Made by a program: the position numbers and the translations under genes. From the NCBI GenBank assembly GCA_002311835.1, contig DBZY01000007.1, positions 15,904-48,818 on the forward strand: DNA of 32,915 bases, written 5' to 3'. A model generated the notes under the pieces. That model did no database searches. It worked only from the letters and a program-made list of their open reading frames with translations, and was not told the DNA's origin. The stretch's first letter is position 1. Each line of letters starts with the position of its first letter. This stretch comes from Proteobacteria bacterium UBA1148 (GTDB taxonomy: Bacteria; Pseudomonadota; Gammaproteobacteria; Steroidobacterales; Rariloculaceae). Positions 7,768 to 16,745 of the stretch are shown here, piece by piece.

Positions 7768-8035
7768 CCCCCGCGATCTTCGAATAATTAGCCAAAGCCA
7801 CCTTGCCGTTCTTATGGACTACTTCCAGCCGACAGTTCAGATCAATTTAAGAATATATCTTCTTATGGCGAAAACCTACTCCAGCGCGAATGAATGTCCT
7901 CCTCATTCAACCCCCCCCACACGCCTAGGTACAGGTGGAACCCCTAAAAACCTTGCTGTTGCGCTAGAATATTAGACACAGACCATCAGACGGTAACTAA
8001 CCAACGCAGAATCCAATTGTTTGATTATTCAGGAT
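7768..8035. other. Intergenic region upstream of the tRNA-Arg and of the exported-protein gene
   Basis: This 268-base gap between divergent transcription units has no convincing ORF. It contains a run of eight C at 7911-7918 and a short TGAATG/CATTCA inverted repeat just before it. TAGAAT at 7965-7970 could be a -10 for the tRNA, but no matching -35 was found. Confidence 0.4.
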
Positions 8036-8112
8036 GCGCCCGTAGTTCAGCTGGATAGAACGCCGGTTTACGAAACCGGAAGTCGGGAGTTCGAATCTCT
8101 CCGGGCGCGCCA
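8036..8112 (+). tRNA. tRNA-Arg(ACG)
   Basis: The cloverleaf can be folded by eye. The acceptor stem GCGCCCG (8036-8042) pairs with CGGGCGC (8102-8108), followed by discriminator G and an encoded CCA. The D arm contains AGCTGGATAGA. The anticodon stem CCGGT/ACCGG encloses loop TTACGAA, giving anticodon ACG, and the T arm has GTTCGAATC. The ACG anticodon, normally edited to ICG by TadA, is the standard bacterial tRNA for CGN arginine codons. No integrase or duplicated 3' end is seen nearby, so there is no sign of an occupied attachment site. Confidence 0.97.
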
Positions 8113-8146
8113 CTACATACAAGGGATTATCGAAATGGTCTCTATT

Positions 8147-9070
8147 TCAAAACATACTCAAGTGGGCGTTACCTGCGAGATAGGTGTCGATGAAATCTTT
8201 GTAGTACTCCATGACTCTTCTCGTCACAGCACCACCTCCCTCAGGATATGAGAGGATTTGGCCATCAGGTAGTCGCAAACTCAGCGCAGGCATGACCTCT
8301 CGGGTCGCACTAGTAATAAAACACTCGGTTGTATTGGCTAGATCATCCAGCGAGATATCTCGGGAAACAACATCTAGATCACGTGCTATGCAAGCCGTTT
8401 TGATTGCTGCTTTGGTCAACCCTCGCAAGTGCCCGGCTGACTCACCCGGTGTAACTAACACATCATCAATCACAAAGAAAACGTTACTGTTCGAAGCTTC
8501 GGTAACTAATCCCGAGTCGTTCAACATCACGCAGTCGTCTGCGCCTAACTCTCTGGCTTGGATTACACCTAAAACATTATTTAGATAATTTCCACCTTTG
8601 ATATTAGGGTCTAGCGCACTAACCGGGTTGCGCCGTGTCTCTGGGATAGCCAGGCAGACGCCAACTCGATAAAACTCAGGGTTCCAGTCATTCAATCCTT
8701 TGACGATTATTACATAGCGAGTCACAAGCTCCGGACTGGGAAACAAATCTACAGGCCCTTCGCCTCGAGTTACGGTGTAGCGAACATAAGCATCTCGACC
8801 ACATTTCGAGGCATTGGTAGCACGAATCGTTCGACAAATTTCATCTCTCATCTGATCTTTCGTGAGCTCAAGTTCCATATGAATCAACTCTGCCGAGTTT
8901 TCAAATCGAGTCCAGTGCTCATCATAAAATAGCGGAATACCCCCGTAGGTTCTAAATACCTCGTAGATCGAATCTCCGTATAGGAATCCACGATCCATGA
9001 CCGGGACCCGCGCGTCTGACGTGGGCGTGATCACACCATCGACATTAGTTATGCTTTCGAACCCATTCAC
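8147..9070 (-). CDS. Class IV (PLP) aminotransferase, D-amino-acid or branched-chain type
   Basis: The 307-residue protein is a fold-type IV PLP aminotransferase. DRGFLYGDSIYEVFRTYGG (26-44) is the family's N-terminal signature, Arg56 fits the phosphate-binding position, and Lys158 in PNIKGGNYLNN fits the PLP Schiff-base lysine. Glu191 in VTEASNSNVFF contacts the pyridine nitrogen, and LRGLTK and TECFITSATREVMP complete the pattern. Sequence alone does not separate D-alanine, branched-chain and aminodeoxychorismate lyase activities. Placement behind dacA and lipB, where a D-amino-acid aminotransferase gene (dat) occurs in related bacteria, favours supplying D-amino acids for peptidoglycan (inference). 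It starts 54 bases after the lipB stop and converges on the tRNA-Arg. Confidence 0.85.
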   Translation of the reverse strand: MNGFESITNVDGVITPTSDARVPVMDRGFLYGDSIYEVFRTYGGIPLFYDEHWTRFENSAELIHMELELTKDQMRDEICRTIRATNASKCGRDAYVRYTVTRGEGPVDLFPSPELVTRYVIIVKGLNDWNPEFYRVGVCLAIPETRRNPVSALDPNIKGGNYLNNVLGVIQARELGADDCVMLNDSGLVTEASNSNVFFVIDDVLVTPGESAGHLRGLTKAAIKTACIARDLDVVSRDISLDDLANTTECFITSATREVMPALSLRLPDGQILSYPEGGGAVTRRVMEYYKDFIDTYLAGNAHLSMF

Positions 9071-9124
9071 TAGGTGGCTCCCTCATTTCACACACAGAAG
9101 ATTACGCGAAGGGAGAATTCCGAG

Positions 9125-9757
9125 CTAGGCACTAACAGGCATAGTTGCTCCGGCAAGCCTTTCCTTCAACTTCGCTTCAAGATCTCCGCGAACCTGTGCC
9201 ATATCTCTCACCCCGCATAATTCGCTGAGCTGAGTGACTTCCAAACCCTCGAAACCACACGGATTAATCCTATGGAATGGCTCTAGTCTCATATCCACAT
9301 TGACAGCGGTCCCATGATAAGAACAGTGGCGACGAATCCTGAGCCCGACAGCAGCAAGTTTACGCCCGCCCACGTAGACACCTGGCGCGTCGCGTTTTCC
9401 GTACGCCTCGATACCGTATACGGCAACCGTGTCAATGACCGCAGCTTCAAGGACCTCCACGACACCTCGGACGCTTATCTTCGATCGTGCAAGATCCAAC
9501 ATTAAGTAAGCTACCAATTGTCCGGGTCCATGGTAAGTTACTTGTCCGCCCCGATCGACTTTGAGCACGGGGATGTCCCCAGCTTCTAAAACGTGAGAAG
9601 GATTCGCATTCAAACCTAATGTGAATATTGGTGGATGCTCTACGAACCAAATCTCGTCCGGCGTCTCACCGGTACGACCATCCGTAAAACGTTTCATATC
9701 CTCCCAAACTTCTGGAAGCTGTTTGTATCCGAGATCTCTAGAAATTAAGCTGCTCAC
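9125..9757 (-). CDS. lipB: Octanoyl-[acyl carrier protein]:protein N-octanoyltransferase
   Basis: LipB moves octanoate from acyl carrier protein to the lipoyl domains of 2-oxoacid dehydrogenases and the glycine cleavage H protein, the first step of lipoate synthesis. The 210-residue protein has the signature RGGQVTYHGPGQ (69-80), catalytic Lys133 in GGRKLAAVGLRI, HGTAVNVD (148-155) and catalytic Cys167 in INPCGFEG. The start is a GTG whose last bases form the stop of ybeD (GTGA), so the two are translationally coupled. LipA, the sulfur-inserting partner often found next to lipB, is not in the window. Confidence 0.96.
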   Translation of the reverse strand: MSSLISRDLGYKQLPEVWEDMKRFTDGRTGETPDEIWFVEHPPIFTLGLNANPSHVLEAGDIPVLKVDRGGQVTYHGPGQLVAYLMLDLARSKISVRGVVEVLEAAVIDTVAVYGIEAYGKRDAPGVYVGGRKLAAVGLRIRRHCSYHGTAVNVDMRLEPFHRINPCGFEGLEVTQLSELCGVRDMAQVRGDLEAKLKERLAGATMPVSA

Positions 9758-10017
9758 AACACCATCAAAATGTCTTCACTAGCTGTGAGATCTCTATACA
9801 AAGCATCTGCTCTATCGCGAGTCTTCACGTGTACAGTGAATGTTAAACTCAGAAAACTTCCATTCCTGCTGAGCTGCTCAGCAATCTGTCTCTGTTTGAG
9901 ATCACTGTAGTGCGCTCGAACGATATCTCCGGTTATATTGCGGAAGTCTTCCGAGTTCCGGCCGATTACTTTTACGGGAAGATCACAAGGGAAAGTTAGT
10001 AACGAGTCTTCGCTCAT
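9754..10017 (-). CDS. ybeD: YbeD/DUF493 family small protein
   Basis: This 87-residue protein matches the E. coli YbeD length and position between dacA and lipB. It begins MSEDSLLTFPCDLPVKVIG and ends LYRDLTASEDILMVL, as family members do (FP..F..KV.G at the start, IVRMVL-like end). It has an ACT-like alpha/beta fold and unknown function; a regulatory role near lipoate or wall genes is only suspected. A longer frame from 10092 exists but would overlap dacA, so I prefer the ATG at 10017, 13 bases after the dacA stop. Confidence 0.9.
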   Translation of the reverse strand: MSEDSLLTFPCDLPVKVIGRNSEDFRNITGDIVRAHYSDLKQRQIAEQLSRNGSFLSLTFTVHVKTRDRADALYRDLTASEDILMVL

Positions 10018-10030
10018 CCTAGATGATGAA

Positions 10031-11164
10031 TTATTGTAACCAAAGCATAATTTCGTCTTTAAGCTGTGTCCACAGGTTTGCCTCTGAAACATCGTGCAAC
10101 ACTACCAGCGGCACCTCAGATACACTCTCATCGTCGAGTAGCACTCTAACGGACCCGACCGATGCGCTCGCTTCGAGCGGTGCAATCAGTTCTGTGTCCA
10201 GATTCAAGGTCATTGAGAGGGAATCGTAGCTGCCCCTCGGTATTGTCAGATAAAGATCATCTGCAAGTCCCAGCGCCACCGTTTGCGGTTCCCCCTTCCA
10301 CGCCCGCTCGGCGGTGATTTCTTCCCCACCAGAGTAAAGTTTATAGGTCTCGTAAAAGCGAAATCCATAGTTCAAAAGGGACTGGCTTTCCTCGGCCCTC
10401 GCTGCTGCGCTATCCGCACCCATTACCACAGATATCAAGCGCATATCGGATCGTTTAGCCGATGTAACCAGACAGTATCCCGCAACTTCCGTGTAACCGG
10501 TCTTTAGACCATCGACCGATGGATCACGCCATAACAAAGAATTTCGATTGTCCTGTCTTATCTCGTTATACATGAAATCGCGTTGGGAATACCATGCATA
10601 GTAGTTTGGGAACTCCGCAATGATCGCCCGTGCAAGAATCGCGGAATCCCGTGCAGTCATGTAGTGACCTACTTCTGGCAAGCCTGTGCTATTGCGAAAC
10701 GAACTCGAGGTCATTCCCAATATTTCAGCGTATTGGTTCATCAGGCCGGCGAAAGCTTCTTCGGATCCTGCAACGTGCTCAGCTAAAGCAACGCTTGCGT
10801 CGTTACCTGACTGAATAATCATGCCTTGTAATAGATCTTCAACTGACACGTACGTGTCAACCTCTATGAACATTCGTGAACCATCCGTTCTCCAGGCTTT
10901 CTCACTTACATACACCTGATCGTCCAAACTGATTTGCCCCTGATTCAGAGCTTTAAAGGCTGTGTAAGCAGTCATCAGCTTTGTAAGACTGGCAGGCTCA
11001 AGAATCTCATCAGCCGAAGATTCGGCGATGATGTGCGCAGTGGAGAAATCCATCAAAATAAAACTCTTCGCACCTAACTGCGGTGGTGCCGGAATAGGGA
11101 CGCCCTGAGCAAAAACACTCAGCGAAGCAAACAGGCTAAGAAGAATCCAGGCTCGGATCATCAC
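10031..11164 (-). CDS. dacA: D-alanyl-D-alanine carboxypeptidase (PBP5/6 family)
   Basis: This low-molecular-weight penicillin-binding protein trims the terminal D-Ala from peptidoglycan pentapeptides in the periplasm. The 377-residue precursor has a signal peptide ending near FAQG (18-21). It carries the three active-site motifs SLTK (59-62), SGN (119-121) and KTG (221-223), and ends with an amphipathic segment rich in Trp and Leu (ANLWTQLKDEIMLWLQ) that anchors PBP5 to the inner membrane. It follows mltB after a 110-base gap, long enough for its own promoter, and is 13 bases before ybeD. rlpA, which often sits just upstream, is missing. Confidence 0.96.
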   Translation of the reverse strand: MMIRAWILLSLFASLSVFAQGVPIPAPPQLGAKSFILMDFSTAHIIAESSADEILEPASLTKLMTAYTAFKALNQGQISLDDQVYVSEKAWRTDGSRMFIEVDTYVSVEDLLQGMIIQSGNDASVALAEHVAGSEEAFAGLMNQYAEILGMTSSSFRNSTGLPEVGHYMTARDSAILARAIIAEFPNYYAWYSQRDFMYNEIRQDNRNSLLWRDPSVDGLKTGYTEVAGYCLVTSAKRSDMRLISVVMGADSAAARAEESQSLLNYGFRFYETYKLYSGGEEITAERAWKGEPQTVALGLADDLYLTIPRGSYDSLSMTLNLDTELIAPLEASASVGSVRVLLDDESVSEVPLVVLHDVSEANLWTQLKDEIMLWLQ

Positions 11165-11274
11165 AGTCTCCTGATTGGTCTGGCTTCCTAAACTTTAATT
11201 GTACTTGATGCTCAGCGACTAAAGAGGTCTTATTGCGAGAGGTCTCACTTCCCACTCCCGAAAGACGTATCAAA
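11165..11274. other. Gap between mltB and dacA with an 8-bp direct repeat
   Basis: AGAGGTCT occurs at 11223-11230 and again at 11238-11245, 15 bases apart. TACAAT on the minus strand could be a dacA -10 box, but no good -35 stands at the right distance. The gap has no ORF and no trace of rlpA. Confidence 0.35.
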
Positions 11275-12276
11275 TCACGATTGCTCGTATTCAGCGAGAA
11301 TAGTTTGACTAAGCTGATACGCGGCGAGAGCGTACATTACGCTGCGGTTATACCGGGTAATAACGTAAAAATTATGGTACCCGATCCAGTACTCCTGCCC
11401 ATCTTCACCCTCAAGAGAAAGTGGGGTAGCTGGTGTTTCACCGGGCAACTCAGTGGATAAAACGTACCCAGCATTACTCAGTGAGGTTATCGTCTCATCT
11501 AAATTCATACTGTTAGGGAATTCCGTGCCGGACCAAGTCCGGGAAAGGCTTACTCGATCTACTACTGGCTGGTCCCACTGCCAACCATGAGAGCTGAGAT
11601 AATTCGCAACACTGGCAAGAATATCCTGCCAATTACCCCAGAGATTTTTCTGGCCGTCAGCGTCACCATCCACAGCATAAGCTCGGTAACTAGAGGAAAT
11701 AAACTGACCCGCACCCATAGCACCTGCATAGGAACCCAAAACCTCTTCCGGATCTATACCCTCCTCTCTGGCTAACAGAAAGAAAGCTTCCAACTCCGAT
11801 GTGAAAAATGCTGACCGCGGTGGGTATGCAAAGGCAAGAGTTGCTAGAGAATCAATTACGCGATAACCGCCCATCCGCTGACCATAATAGGTCTCGATAC
11901 CGAGGATGGCCACCAAAAGTTCGGGAGCGACGCTATAGACTTCACTCGCACTTGCAACCTCGTGAACATGGTCCCTCCAGAACTCCACGCCACCATGAAT
12001 ACGGGCATCGTTCAAAAAAATTTTGCGGTACTCATACCAGGGTAATACACGCTCGGCTGGACGAGATATTGTTTCTAGAATCTGTGCATCTATCTGCGCG
12101 TTATCCAGAATTCTGGTGATTTCGCTCCTCTTGAACTCGTGCTCAGTAATCACCCTTTCTAAGAAAACTCCTTTCGCATGTTGAACCATATCCATGTCTA
12201 CCTCTACAACCTGGGCAATTGCAGAGGACATGCCTAGAATGACAATCGTTGAAAATCTCTGAATGGGGTTTTTCAT
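11275..12276 (-). CDS. mltB: Lytic murein transglycosylase B
   Basis: MltB cleaves the glycan backbone of peptidoglycan and forms 1,6-anhydromuramoyl ends. The 333-residue protein has an N-terminal signal segment (10-21) without a lipobox cysteine, so it looks like a soluble periplasmic form rather than a lipoprotein as in E. coli. The catalytic glutamate is Glu128 in ILGIETYYGQ. PPRSAFFTSELEAFF, GSYAGAMGAGQFISSSYRAYAVDGDADG and DILASVANYL are characteristic of the family. The start overlaps the rodA stop (ATGA), so it is coupled to rodA and to the lateral wall machinery. Confidence 0.95.
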   Translation of the reverse strand: MKNPIQRFSTIVILGMSSAIAQVVEVDMDMVQHAKGVFLERVITEHEFKRSEITRILDNAQIDAQILETISRPAERVLPWYEYRKIFLNDARIHGGVEFWRDHVHEVASASEVYSVAPELLVAILGIETYYGQRMGGYRVIDSLATLAFAYPPRSAFFTSELEAFFLLAREEGIDPEEVLGSYAGAMGAGQFISSSYRAYAVDGDADGQKNLWGNWQDILASVANYLSSHGWQWDQPVVDRVSLSRTWSGTEFPNSMNLDETITSLSNAGYVLSTELPGETPATPLSLEGEDGQEYWIGYHNFYVITRYNRSVMYALAAYQLSQTILAEYEQS

Positions 12277-13406
12277 GGTGCAAGAAGTTTTCGATTACCG
12301 TGAATCGCAGCAAGGATGCCGAAACCAGCCATCAGAGTTACCATCGAAGTCCCGCCAACGCTGACTAGAGGCAAAGGCACGCCGACAATGGGCAGTAACC
12401 CGCAAACCATACCGGTATTCACAAAGACATAAACAAAAAAAGTAAGACCGAGCCCACCAGCCAGTAACCGTGTAAATGTATCTTGAGCCTGAGCAGCAAT
12501 ATATAAGCTTCTGCCGATTAAAACGAAGTAAAGTGCCAGCAAGAATAAAAGCCCAAGCAACCCGAACTCCTCTCCCAATACAGCAAATATGAAATCGGTA
12601 GAACGTTCTGGTAAAAATTCCAGATGAGCCTGCGTACCATTTAACCAACCCTTACCGAAAAGCCCGCCTGAGCCGAGCGCAATTTTTGATTGGATAATGT
12701 TGTAACCAGCTCCCAATGGATCGGATTCGGGATCTAGAAACGTTAATATACGGACACGCTGATAATCCAACATATAGTTCCAAAGCACAGGAATAGAACC
12801 CAGTAAAATCGCTCCCAAGGCTAGAATCAGCCTCAGGCTTAGACCCGTTAGAAGCACGGTCAGTCCACCGGAAGCCATGACTAGAAGGGCAGTACCAAGA
12901 TCAGGCTGTAGTGCAATCAATAAAGTTGGAGCACAAATGATCAACAGCAAAATGGGTAACTGTTTGAAGGTGGGCGGAAGCGCGCGCTCATGCATAAACC
13001 AGGCGATCATCATCGGAACCGCAATCTTCATGATTTCGGACGGCTGAAATCTAGAAAATCCGAGGTCTAACCACCGCTGGGCGCCGCCGCCAGTCACGCC
13101 CCTAAATTCCACTAACAGCAGTAAACTCAAAGAAACGAAAAAAACCCAAGGAGCCCATAAACGCAACACTCTGGGAGGAACTTGAGCGATTATGACGAAA
13201 GCAAGCATGGCCAAAGCAAAACGCACAGCCTGGCGCAGTAATAATGATTCGTTCTCTCCTGCTGCACTGTAGAGCACTACGAAACCCAACGCGCAAATAG
13301 CAAAGACGGTCAGAACAATAGGCGCGTCCATTACTAAACCTCTAAGACGCAGAGGTCTCAGCACAGCAGCAGGCCCAATAGCCAAATTAATACTGCTGGA
13401 CAACAT
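12273..13406 (-). CDS. rodA: Peptidoglycan glycosyltransferase RodA (SEDS family)
   Basis: RodA polymerises lipid II into glycan strands during cell elongation, paired with PBP2. This 377-residue multi-spanning membrane protein shows the SEDS signatures GAQRWLDLGFSRFQPSEI, LQPDLGTAL and DPESDPLGAGYNIIQSKIA. FLPERSTDFIFAVLGEE contains the catalytic aspartate (about residue 271), and GVPLPLVSVGGTSM lies near the end. The frame continues eight codons upstream to 13430, but GGGGAG five bases before the ATG at 13406 fixes the start there. The gene overlaps mrdA by 20 bases and mltB by 4. Confidence 0.96.
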   Translation of the reverse strand: MLSSSINLAIGPAAVLRPLRLRGLVMDAPIVLTVFAICALGFVVLYSAAGENESLLLRQAVRFALAMLAFVIIAQVPPRVLRLWAPWVFFVSLSLLLLVEFRGVTGGGAQRWLDLGFSRFQPSEIMKIAVPMMIAWFMHERALPPTFKQLPILLLIICAPTLLIALQPDLGTALLVMASGGLTVLLTGLSLRLILALGAILLGSIPVLWNYMLDYQRVRILTFLDPESDPLGAGYNIIQSKIALGSGGLFGKGWLNGTQAHLEFLPERSTDFIFAVLGEEFGLLGLLFLLALYFVLIGRSLYIAAQAQDTFTRLLAGGLGLTFFVYVFVNTGMVCGLLPIVGVPLPLVSVGGTSMVTLMAGFGILAAIHGNRKLLAP

Positions 13407-15327
13407 TGTTCTCCCCCAATAAGTAGGCATCGAGAACCTTTCGCGTCACCGTGGCCGCCGTGGTGCTGCCACCCCCTCCATTCTCCACCACCACAGCTAC
13501 AGCTATGGCAGGATTGTCCAAAGGAGCATAGGCTATGAAAAGCCTGTGATCTCTAAGACGCTCGTCTATCTCTTCCTCGTCATACTCCTGATCCTGTGCT
13601 AAGGAGAATACCTGTGCTGTCCCCGTCTTGCCGGCGACAGAATATGGTGTGCCTCGCATAGCAACTCGCCCCGTTCCCTGCGAGTCTTCCGTTACACCGA
13701 CCATTGCCTCCTCGATCTCCTGCCAGTGAGACTCATCAATATCACTCATAACGTTTAGCCTTACAGAATCGGATTCGATTACCTTACCTGTGGTGCCATT
13801 TTCTATAGCCATTACTAGGCGTGGTTGGAAACGCTGACCGCCCATCGCTAACATCGCGGTCGTGTGTGCTAGCTGTAGAGGGGTCACTAAAACAAAGCCT
13901 TGCCCGATACCCGTAATGACTGTTTCACCTGGAAACCAAACCTGATCTTCTCGCTTAGAGAATTGACTTTGCTTCCACTCGCGAGTCGGAATCAACCCGC
14001 TATTTTCTCCACTAACGTCGATTCCGGTTTTCACGCCGAATCCAATATCCCTCAAGAAAACACTCATGTTATCGATGCCCAGACCCAAGGCGAGCTTGTA
14101 GAAATAAACATCGCATGACTGCACAATGGCCTGGTGCAGATCTACGGGGCCATGGCCTTGGGATTTCCAGTCACGATAACGATGAGAATAACCGGGTAAT
14201 ACAAAGTAACCGGGACACATGTTACGGCGCTCTGGCTCCACGATCTCATAATGCAAAGCAGCAAGACCCAGAAACGGCTTGATCGTAGAACCTGGCGGAT
14301 AACTTCCGGCTAGTGCTCTATGAAAAAGAGGCTTGTCAGGGTCTGAGCTGAGCGCTCGGAAATCTTCGCGACTTAAACCCACAGAAAAACGGTTAGGATC
14401 GAATCCAGGCGCGCTTACCATGGCAAGAACATCACCTGTAGCCGGATCGATCGCAACCACAGCGCCCCTAAATCCATCCATGGCACGTTGGGCAACTGAT
14501 TGCAGGTGAATATCCAGACCGAGAACAACATTATCTCCTGGAATAGGCCATCGCGTTTCGATGCCCCCTTGCGATGGTTCGAGTCTTAGCACGTCACCGG
14601 CAGACACAGTTGAGTCAAGCAACACTCTCCCCTGTGCGTTGACCACCTGCTGACGATACCCAACACTACCGTGCAACACAGTTTCGTAGCTGCGTTCGAT
14701 ACCACTCCTGCCTATGAGTGAAGTGGCAGCGTAATCGCTGCGATCAAGACTACCACGGGCAAATTCATCCAAGTCCGATGGACTGATTCTGGCTACATAT
14801 CCAACGGCATGACCGGTAAGCTCACCGAACGGATAATTGCGTACCAATCCTTCCTGGATATCAACTCCTGGAAAGTGATGCCGCCTGGCAGCGAACCGAG
14901 CAGCCTGGGTCTCGGTCAGATTTGCCAGCCTCACGCGTTCAAATCCGCGGTGAGAACGAATCAGTTCGGTCAGACTTGAATGCTCAGTAGAATCTATAAG
15001 TTCCAATTCCTCGAGTCTCCGGAGGCTCTCCTCCAGATCAATAATCTCCTCTGGAATTATGATGAGCTCCCAATCTGGAAGATTTTCTGCCAATACCACA
15101 CCGTTCCTATCAAAGATCAATCCTCGGGTTGGTGGCAGTGGTTCGATACGAAGGCGATTCCCCTGAGATAAATCTGCAAAAAACTGGTGTTCAACGATTT
15201 GTAACTGGAATAAGCGCCATATCAGCACACCTGCAAGAAGGAGAATAATGGTGCCAATCGCAAAAAGCCTTGATAAAAAAAGTCGCTGTTCTTTCCAGTG
15301 ATCTTTGAGTCGTATCGTGGTCTTCAT
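13387..15327 (-). CDS. mrdA: Penicillin-binding protein 2, elongation transpeptidase
   Basis: PBP2 crosslinks new lateral-wall peptidoglycan and activates RodA. The 646-residue protein has one N-terminal transmembrane helix (about 20-40), the pedestal region with PPTRGLIFDRNG (65-76), and a transpeptidase domain with SxxK as STIK (347-350), SCD (404-406) in the SxN position as is usual for PBP2, and KTGT (567-570). DWKSQGHGPVDL is typical of the family. It starts two bases after the mreD stop, with its ribosome binding site inside mreD, and overlaps rodA. Junction spacing indicates one transcript from mreC or mreB onward. Confidence 0.97.
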   Translation of the reverse strand: MKTTIRLKDHWKEQRLFLSRLFAIGTIILLLAGVLIWRLFQLQIVEHQFFADLSQGNRLRIEPLPPTRGLIFDRNGVVLAENLPDWELIIIPEEIIDLEESLRRLEELELIDSTEHSSLTELIRSHRGFERVRLANLTETQAARFAARRHHFPGVDIQEGLVRNYPFGELTGHAVGYVARISPSDLDEFARGSLDRSDYAATSLIGRSGIERSYETVLHGSVGYRQQVVNAQGRVLLDSTVSAGDVLRLEPSQGGIETRWPIPGDNVVLGLDIHLQSVAQRAMDGFRGAVVAIDPATGDVLAMVSAPGFDPNRFSVGLSREDFRALSSDPDKPLFHRALAGSYPPGSTIKPFLGLAALHYEIVEPERRNMCPGYFVLPGYSHRYRDWKSQGHGPVDLHQAIVQSCDVYFYKLALGLGIDNMSVFLRDIGFGVKTGIDVSGENSGLIPTREWKQSQFSKREDQVWFPGETVITGIGQGFVLVTPLQLAHTTAMLAMGGQRFQPRLVMAIENGTTGKVIESDSVRLNVMSDIDESHWQEIEEAMVGVTEDSQGTGRVAMRGTPYSVAGKTGTAQVFSLAQDQEYDEEEIDERLRDHRLFIAYAPLDNPAIAVAVVVENGGGGSTTAATVTRKVLDAYLLGENNVVQQY

Positions 15328-15329
15328 GT

Positions 15330-15818
15330 TCAGACCCGCGCCTTATTATCCTGGCGGATTCGGTCAAGAGTGCCGAGAATGAGTGGCCACAGTAATACTC
15401 CCGTTATCACAGGCGCCCATCGTTCCACATACGGCACCGTCCGCCCCACTGCGCCATCGATCCAAAATAGTACGAATTCGTATATCGCAAGCATAAAGAG
15501 CACCGACATACTCATCTGCCAGACCGGGAAAATACGTATGCGAAGGTGGAACCTAAGACAGAGGTAACCTACCACAAGCATAGCAAGCGCGTGTTGCCCT
15601 AAAAGAGAACCGGTCAGCGTATCTGCCGCAAGCCCTAGCCACATTGCAGTAAGTAATCCAAAGCGCTCCGGGGCCACAATAGCCCAATAAATTATGGCAA
15701 GGGGTACCCAATCGGGTCGAAAAGTCGCAACTACCCCGGGCAAAGGAACAACCGATAGGGACAAAGCCAGAACGAATGTGGAGAGAGGCAAGACCCAGTC
15801 GGTATCTGGATCCCTCAT
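15330..15818 (-). CDS. mreD: Rod shape-determining protein MreD
   Basis: A 162-residue inner-membrane protein with five or six predicted membrane segments, collinear with MreD: RPDWVPLAIIYWAIVAPERFGLLTA, GLAADTLTGSLLGQHALAMLVVGYL and a basic C-terminus. MreD binds MreC and belongs to the elongasome. The ATG overlaps the mreC stop by four bases (ATGA), indicating coupled translation. Confidence 0.93.
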   Translation of the reverse strand: MRDPDTDWVLPLSTFVLALSLSVVPLPGVVATFRPDWVPLAIIYWAIVAPERFGLLTAMWLGLAADTLTGSLLGQHALAMLVVGYLCLRFHLRIRIFPVWQMSMSVLFMLAIYEFVLFWIDGAVGRTVPYVERWAPVITGVLLWPLILGTLDRIRQDNKARV

Positions 15819-16699
15819 TGCTCAACCTCAGCAAGACCTGTGGTTCTCGTACTCTGTTTAGTATCCTCTGCTGCCCAAACTAGTAAAACCTCACGATCTC
15901 GATTCAACTCAGCGGCAGGCTCAGCAACAACCTCTGCAAATAATTGGCCAGGCTGACGGCGTACTTCCACCACCCGCCCGACTGGATAACCCGATGGAAA
16001 GACACCGCCGAGGCCAGAAGATACAAGGAGATCACCAGACTCGATATCTGCGCTGTTAGTGAGATACGGCAAACTGAGACGCCTACTATCACCTGTGCCC
16101 ACGGCAATCGTCCGCAGGCCATTTCGATTAACGGAAACGGGCACGGCATGATCGGCATCGCTAATAAGTATCACTTCAGAAGTAAACGCATCGACACCAG
16201 CAATCTGACCCACAATTCCATTAGCATCCAGAAGCGCTTGACCGACATAAACACCATCACCGAGCCCACGGTTGATAGAGAAACGCTGTCGGTAGGGATC
16301 AAGATCGACAGCAAGAATTTCGGCAACCAATACTCGATCAGCAACTCGGGGGCTAGAGTCCAACATGACCCTCAGACGAATGTTCTCAGCCTCAAGTGCT
16401 GCCATGCGTTGCAACCTCACCTCGTGCTTAAGTTGTTCACTCTTGAGTTCAGCGTTTTCATTGAGAAGAGACACCCGGTCTGATAGAGAGACGCTCACTA
16501 CTTGCCAAGCTTTAAACGGAAAACTGACCGTTATCTGAATCGGGTAAACGGCTACTGAGAAGATTTGCCGAAGACGAGAAAGATGATCATCCCTATTATC
16601 CACCAACATCAGCGACAGGCTGAAGACGGTGAGCAAGAGAAAGCGCAGACCCAACGGGACTGCAGTTCGTCCACCGTCTACTCCTCCTGGAACATTCAT
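15815..16699 (-). CDS. mreC: Cell shape-determining protein MreC
   Basis: MreC is a bitopic inner-membrane protein that assembles in the periplasm and activates PBP2-RodA. The 294-residue protein has one transmembrane segment (17-35). A coiled coil (about 75-110, LLNENAELKSEQLKHEVRLQ) follows, then the beta domain with RQRFSINRGLGDGVYVGQALLDANGIVGQI, and PSGYPVGRVVEV near the C-terminus. It begins 46 bases after the mreB stop. AGGAG lies about 12 bases before the ATG, longer than usual. Confidence 0.95.
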   Translation of the reverse strand: MNVPGGVDGGRTAVPLGLRFLLLTVFSLSLMLVDNRDDHLSRLRQIFSVAVYPIQITVSFPFKAWQVVSVSLSDRVSLLNENAELKSEQLKHEVRLQRMAALEAENIRLRVMLDSSPRVADRVLVAEILAVDLDPYRQRFSINRGLGDGVYVGQALLDANGIVGQIAGVDAFTSEVILISDADHAVPVSVNRNGLRTIAVGTGDSRRLSLPYLTNSADIESGDLLVSSGLGGVFPSGYPVGRVVEVRRQPGQLFAEVVAEPAAELNRDREVLLVWAAEDTKQSTRTTGLAEVEQ

Positions 16700-16745
16700 G
16701 GTCTGCGCCCACTCCTAAACTTATGGGTCAGCACCTATTAAAAAT

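Noticed and set aside
7911..7918. Run of eight C as a phase-variable tract
   Set aside because: It is intergenic, over 140 bases from the nearest start codon, and no promoter spacing depends on it as far as I can see.
8036..8112. tRNA-Arg as an integration site for a mobile element
   Set aside because: There is no integrase, no direct repeat of the tRNA 3' end nearby, and the flanking genes are core genes.
8021..8251. A 76-codon + strand reading frame across the tRNA
   Set aside because: It is mostly the translated tRNA-Arg and the antisense end of the aminotransferase gene.
9754..10092. Longer YbeD with 25 extra N-terminal residues
   Set aside because: The extension overlaps the end of dacA and has no counterpart in the family; the ATG at 10017 gives the standard 87 residues.
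13407..13430. Upstream start of rodA at 13430
   Set aside because: GGGGAG correctly spaced before the ATG at 13406 supports the shorter form, and the upstream codons lie inside mrdA.
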